A stretch of 64,000 nucleotides of DNA from Oscillospiraceae bacterium. Its GTDB lineage: Bacteria; Bacillota; Clostridia; Oscillospirales; Ruminococcaceae. Of the stretch, positions 62,138 through 64,000 are shown piece after piece. The translations under genes and the position numbers were made by a program. The stretch lies in NCBI GenBank assembly GCA_017518255.1, contig JAFWVK010000009.1:1-64000 (forward strand). Reading direction: 5' to 3'. Positions within the stretch are counted from its first letter, which is position 1, and each line of letters opens with the position of its first letter. The notes beneath the pieces were generated by a model. It was not told where the DNA came from, did not search any database, and saw only the letters and a list, made by a program, of their open reading frames with translations.

Positions 62138-63358
62138 TCAGCCGCGTGTGACCTTATGGAACACCTTTTTTCCTTTTTTGATAATCAGATCGCCGTCCAG
62201 TGCAAGCTGCGCTTTCGGGTCGGTCATTTTTTCGTCATTGACGGTCACACCGCCCTGCTGCACCAGTCTGCGCGCTTCCGAAATGGACGGGCAGAGCTTG
62301 GTTTTCACCAGCAGCGGCAGAATGCCGATTGTGCCGTCGGTGAGGTCATCTGCGGAAAGAACGGTTGTCGGCATATTTTCACTGACGCCGCCGCCGGCAA
62401 AGATTGCCTTTGCGGCTTCGAGCTGCTTGTCGGCTTCTTCTTTTCCGTGAACCAGTGCGGTCAGTTCATATGCAAGGACCTCTTTTGCATGGTTATAAGC
62501 CGCGCCGCTGTCGAGACCGCGCTCCATTTCCTCAATTTCTTCGATCGGCAGGAAGGTCAGCATTTTCAGGCATTTCACGACATCGGCATCGCCGACGTTT
62601 CTCCAGTACTGGAAGAAATCGTAGGGTGAGGTCTTTTCGGCATCGAGCCAGACAGCGCCCTTTTCGGTTTTGCCCATTTTCTTGCCCTCGGAGTTAAGGA
62701 GCAGCGTAATGGTCATTGCGTATGCATCCTTGCCGAGCTTTTTGCGGATCAGCTCCGTGCCGCCGAGCATATTTGCCCACTGGTCGTCGCCGCCGAACTG
62801 CATATTGCAGCCGTAATCCTGATAGAGCTTGTAGAAATCGTAGCTCTGCATAATCATGTAATTGAATTCGAGGAAGGTGAGACCCCGCTCCCAGCGCTGC
62901 TTGTAGCACTCGAACGAAAGCATCTTATTGACCGAGAAGCACGCGCCGACCTCACGCAGCACATCGACATAATTCAGGCTGAGCAGCCAGTCGCCGTTGT
63001 TGACCATCAGTGCCTTGCCGTCCGAAAAATCAATGAAACGGCTCATCTGCTTTTTGAAGCATTCGCAGTTGTGCTGAATGGTCTCCGGTGTCAGCATTTT
63101 GCGCATATCGGTCTTGCCGGAGGGGTCGCCGATCATACCGGTTCCGCCGCCGACCAGCGCAATCGGCTTGTTGCCCGCCATCTGCATCCGCTTCATCAGG
63201 CAGAGCGCCATGAAGTGACCGACATGCAGGGAATCCGCAGTCGGGTCGAAGCCGATATAAAAGGTTGCCTTTCCGTTGTTGATGAGCTCGGCGATTTCCG
63301 CCTCATCCGTCGTCTGCGCAATCAGTCCTCTGCGCTTGAGTTCTTCGTAAAGTGTCAT
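62138..63358 (-). CDS. tyrS: Tyrosyl-tRNA synthetase
   Basis: This enzyme charges tRNA-Tyr. The 406-residue protein has the class I motifs: HVGHF (HIGH-like) in [15 protein letters not shown], a KMGKT (KMSKS-like) motif and a C-terminal S4 RNA-binding domain. An ATG three codons earlier (63367) is too near AAAGGAG; the one at 63358 is better spaced. No T-box with a CGCGGTNCCACCCT-type antiterminator is seen in its leader, unlike many Firmicute tyrS genes. Confidence 0.94.
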   Translation of the reverse strand: MTLYEELKRRGLIAQTTDEAEIAELINNGKATFYIGFDPTADSLHVGHFMALCLMKRMQMAGNKPIALVGGGTGMIGDPSGKTDMRKMLTPETIQHNCECFKKQMSRFIDFSDGKALMVNNGDWLLSLNYVDVLREVGACFSVNKMLSFECYKQRWERGLTFLEFNYMIMQSYDFYKLYQDYGCNMQFGGDDQWANMLGGTELIRKKLGKDAYAMTITLLLNSEGKKMGKTEKGAVWLDAEKTSPYDFFQYWRNVGDADVVKCLKMLTFLPIEEIEEMERGLDSGAAYNHAKEVLAYELTALVHGKEEADKQLEAAKAIFAGGGVSENMPTTVLSADDLTDGTIGILPLLVKTKLCPSISEARRLVQQGGVTVNDEKMTDPKAQLALDGDLIIKKGKKVFHKVTRG

Positions 63359-63561
63359 TCTTTTCATTCTCCTTTATGTTTATCCGCACTGCGGATGGGT
63401 AATCATGCTTGATGCTTTTTTCATTTCACCGGTCAATGCATAATCATCACAGATATGTTTATACGGAAAAGCACACGGTTTATGGTGTCCCGTCTTCGAC
63501 CGGTGACCAAGGGGTGCTGCATTAAGACCCCGCAAGCGATTTGAAAAAATATAGTTTTGCT

Positions 63562-63633
63562 CCTCAAATCCCTCATAACGGGATTCCAAAGGGACAATGT
63601 CCCTTTGGCGGGAGTTTGAGGGCAGCGCCCTCA
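63562..63633. repeat. Multi-stem palindromic element between hisF and tyrS
   Basis: Four inverted repeats nest or follow: outer CCTCAAA (63562-63568)/TTTGAGG (63615-63621); AATCCC/GGGATT (63567-63572/63580-63585); a perfect 10-bp stem CCAAAGGGAC/GTCCCTTTGG (63586-63608, loop AAT); and TGAGGGC/GCCCTCA (63617-63633). They cannot all form at once. It looks like a dispersed intergenic palindrome or a structured RNA. It lies 23 bp past the hisF stop; the rest of the gap holds no gene I can support. Confidence 0.65.
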
Positions 63634-63655
63634 TTCAGTATCCGTCGGAGACACC

Positions 63656-64000
63656 TTACCTCATCGGGATGCCCTTGCTGCGGCAGTCCGCCTTGACCTG
63701 CGGGATGGTCAGCTCGCCGAAATGGAACAGGGAAGCTGCGAGCGCAGCGGTTGCACCGGTTTTCAGAAACGCTTCTGCAAAGTCGCCGAGCTTTCCGGCG
63801 CCGCCCGATGCAATAACCGGGATGCGCACCCGTGAGCAGACTGCCTGGAGCATTTCGAGATCAAAGCCGCCGCGCACACCGTCCGTATCAATCGAATTGA
63901 GGCAGATTTCACCGGCGCCGCGCTGCTCGATTTCCTCAACCCATTTCAGCAGATCGACGTGCATATCAATGCGTCCGCCGTTGACATAGACCGTATAGCC
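63656..64000 (-). CDS. hisF: Imidazole glycerol phosphate synthase cyclase subunit HisF, 3' part
   Basis: HisF uses ammonia from HisH to form imidazole glycerol phosphate and AICAR in histidine synthesis. Only the C-terminal 114 residues lie in the window; the 5' end continues past the right edge. Visible pieces are YTVYVNGGR, the catalytic [12 protein letters not shown], the phosphate-binding [15 protein letters not shown] and [13 protein letters not shown]. Other his genes are expected beyond the edge. Confidence 0.95.
   Translation of the reverse strand, partial: GYTVYVNGGRIDMHVDLLKWVEEIEQRGAGEICLNSIDTDGVRGGFDLEMLQAVCSRVRIPVIASGGAGKLGDFAEAFLKTGATAALAASLFHFGELTIPQVKADCRSKGIPMR

Noticed and set aside
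63359..63655. T-box riboswitch before tyrS
   Set aside because: No antiterminator core (AGGGTGGNACCGCG on the minus strand) or specifier loop could be found; the palindromes are of a different kind.

Overview
The window looks like chromosome of a fibre-degrading, spore-lineage Firmicute of the Ruminococcaceae, most like Ruminococcus champanellensis or a close cellulosome-producing relative. The evidence is an adjacent pair of scaffoldins with cohesins, dockerins and long Thr-rich linkers, a dockerin-bearing two-headed CE12 esterase, a moderately GC-rich composition, and Gram-positive sporulation genes (sigG, yabP, yabQ, spoVM). The species call is inference. I see no insertion sequence, prophage, CRISPR array, rRNA or tRNA gene.

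Layout. 1-5.7 kb: the 3' part of a scaffoldin with one clear cohesin and a dockerin, then a six-cohesin scaffoldin with a C-terminal X-module/dockerin. 5.7-7.9 kb: an NAD salvage pair, pncB and an NrtR-like Nudix regulator, behind a promoter with an operator-like palindrome. 8.0-12.7 kb: a nickel-pincer (lar) operon made of a U32-like Fe-S candidate, larE, two small membrane proteins, larB and an unsplit larC. 12.7-17.5 kb: a PIG-L deacetylase, a YfhO-type membrane protein and an aldehyde dehydrogenase. 17.6-24.2 kb: an orphan peptide-binding lipoprotein, cytidine deaminase, ackA divergent from tmcAL, a YigZ protein and sigG. 24.3-34.2 kb: uppP, ftsK/spoIIIE, a YgiQ radical SAM protein, a DUF3006-like protein, a BaiN-like flavoprotein and uvrA. 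34.2-43.0 kb: exonuclease III, a membrane-anchored protein of unknown role, the yabP-yabQ-divIC-yabR block, ylmH, two M42 peptidases, a GNAT protein and a PLP enzyme. 43-46.7 kb: a membrane protein, a zinc-ribbon/kinase-like/PASTA protein and a 29-residue SpoVM. 46.8-55 kb: an HD-GYP sensor, a secreted InlB-like repeat protein and the CE12 cellulosomal enzyme. 55.2-60 kb: leuACDB. 60-64 kb: cyclophilin, an AAA+ ATPase, tyrS and partial hisF, with a palindrome-rich element between the last two.

How the parts connect. The first scaffoldin can hold enzyme dockerins and should itself dock onto the larger one, whose X-dockerin should attach to a wall-bound cohesin outside the window; the CE12 enzyme is a likely cargo. 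Promoters visible in the sequence separate vegetative genes (TTGACA/TATAAT types before uppP, divIC, the pseudokinase, 50191 and leu) from sporulation genes: a SigF/SigG-type site precedes sigG, and nearly identical CATAYAATGCAGTA elements precede yabP and spoVM.

Most unusual items: the PASTA receptor lacks all three core kinase catalytic residues and sits directly upstream of spoVM; the lar operon carries three extra genes not in the described lar set; and a multi-stem palindromic element lies between hisF and tyrS.
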